Source of the DNA: Buchnera aphidicola (Schlechtendalia chinensis)
Lineage (GTDB): Bacteria > Pseudomonadota > Gammaproteobacteria > Enterobacterales > Enterobacteriaceae
Assembly (NCBI RefSeq): GCF_001648115.1
Contig: NZ_CP011299.1
Location: 496,001 to 560,000 of the forward strand
Direction of reading: 5' to 3'
DNA: 64,000 nt
Positions 63,980 through 64,000 of this stretch are shown here, in pieces. The notes below the pieces were generated by a model. The model ran no database searches. It was given only the letters and a program-made list of their open reading frames with translations, and was not told the DNA's origin. The position numbers were made by a program, and so were the translations under genes. Positions within the stretch are counted from its first letter, which is position 1; every line of letters begins with the position of its first letter.

Positions 63980-64000
63980 CTCCCCTGACTGGACTCGAAC
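63980..64000 (-). tRNA. tRNA-Asn, 3' end only (runs past the window)
   Basis: The minus strand starts at the window edge GTTCGAGTCCAGTCAGGGGAG, which fits the T-loop and 3' acceptor of tRNA-Asn (E. coli CAGTCAGAGGAG). Discriminator G, no encoded CCA. Only 21 nt are inside, so the anticodon is not seen; the identity is likely, not proven. Confidence 0.6.

Overview
The window is a stretch of a very AT-rich, strongly reduced gammaproteobacterial genome. Almost every gene is an enterobacterial ortholog of near-normal length. Intergenic DNA is almost pure A/T, there are no insertion sequences, phages or CRISPR arrays, and essential amino-acid genes (aroE, aroB, aroK, leuABCD) sit beside a skeleton set of information-processing genes. 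The content and order, and an rRNA unit of tRNA-Glu, 23S and 5S without 16S, point to Buchnera aphidicola, the nutritional endosymbiont of aphids. The leucine genes lie here between chromosomal housekeeping genes rather than on a plasmid. From what is known of the genus this suggests a strain from a pemphigine or chaitophorine host (the Baizongia pistaciae type), but that is inference.

Layout. 1-9 kb: the end of mdlB, the 4.5S RNA gene, dnaX-ybaB-htpG-adk, tRNA-Arg(UCU), folD, cysS, ybeD and cspE. 9.3-12.9 kb: the minus-strand unit tRNA-Glu - 23S - 5S, with a promoter and a clear terminator. 12.9-16 kb: aroE-tsaC on one strand, def-fmt on the other. 16.3-34.8 kb: the complete str, S10, spc and alpha operons as one minus-strand block (rpsL to rplQ), including rpmJ and rpmD. 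A terminator and a candidate promoter survive at the S10/spc junction, and a terminator follows rplQ. 34.9-36.8 kb: tusDCB and fkpA. 37.6-42.4 kb: tsgA, trpS, rpe, aroB, aroK. 43-47.6 kb: tRNA-Ser(GGA), deoB-deoD, nfuA, bioH. 47.7-53 kb: ssb, dusA, dnaB, gshB, ruvX. 53-58.2 kb: the leucine cluster in the order leuB-leuC-leuD-leuA. 59.3-64 kb: trmB, mutY (frameshifted at a run of 11 A), yggX, murI, sbcB and the end of a tRNA-Asn.

Together the genes give a translation core, pieces of replication and repair (dnaX, dnaB, ssb, mutY, sbcB), tRNA thiolation and modification (tusBCD, tsaC, dusA, trmB), Fe-S carriage (nfuA), and two amino-acid supply lines for the host: the shikimate steps toward aromatic amino acids and the whole leucine branch. 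I found no evidence of a new defence, mobile or biosynthetic system. The most informative irregularities are the circularly permuted, chromosomally placed leucine cluster and the poly(A)-interrupted mutY. Many bases between genes (for example 58226-59340 and 36781-37648) hold nothing I can recognise and look like eroded DNA.
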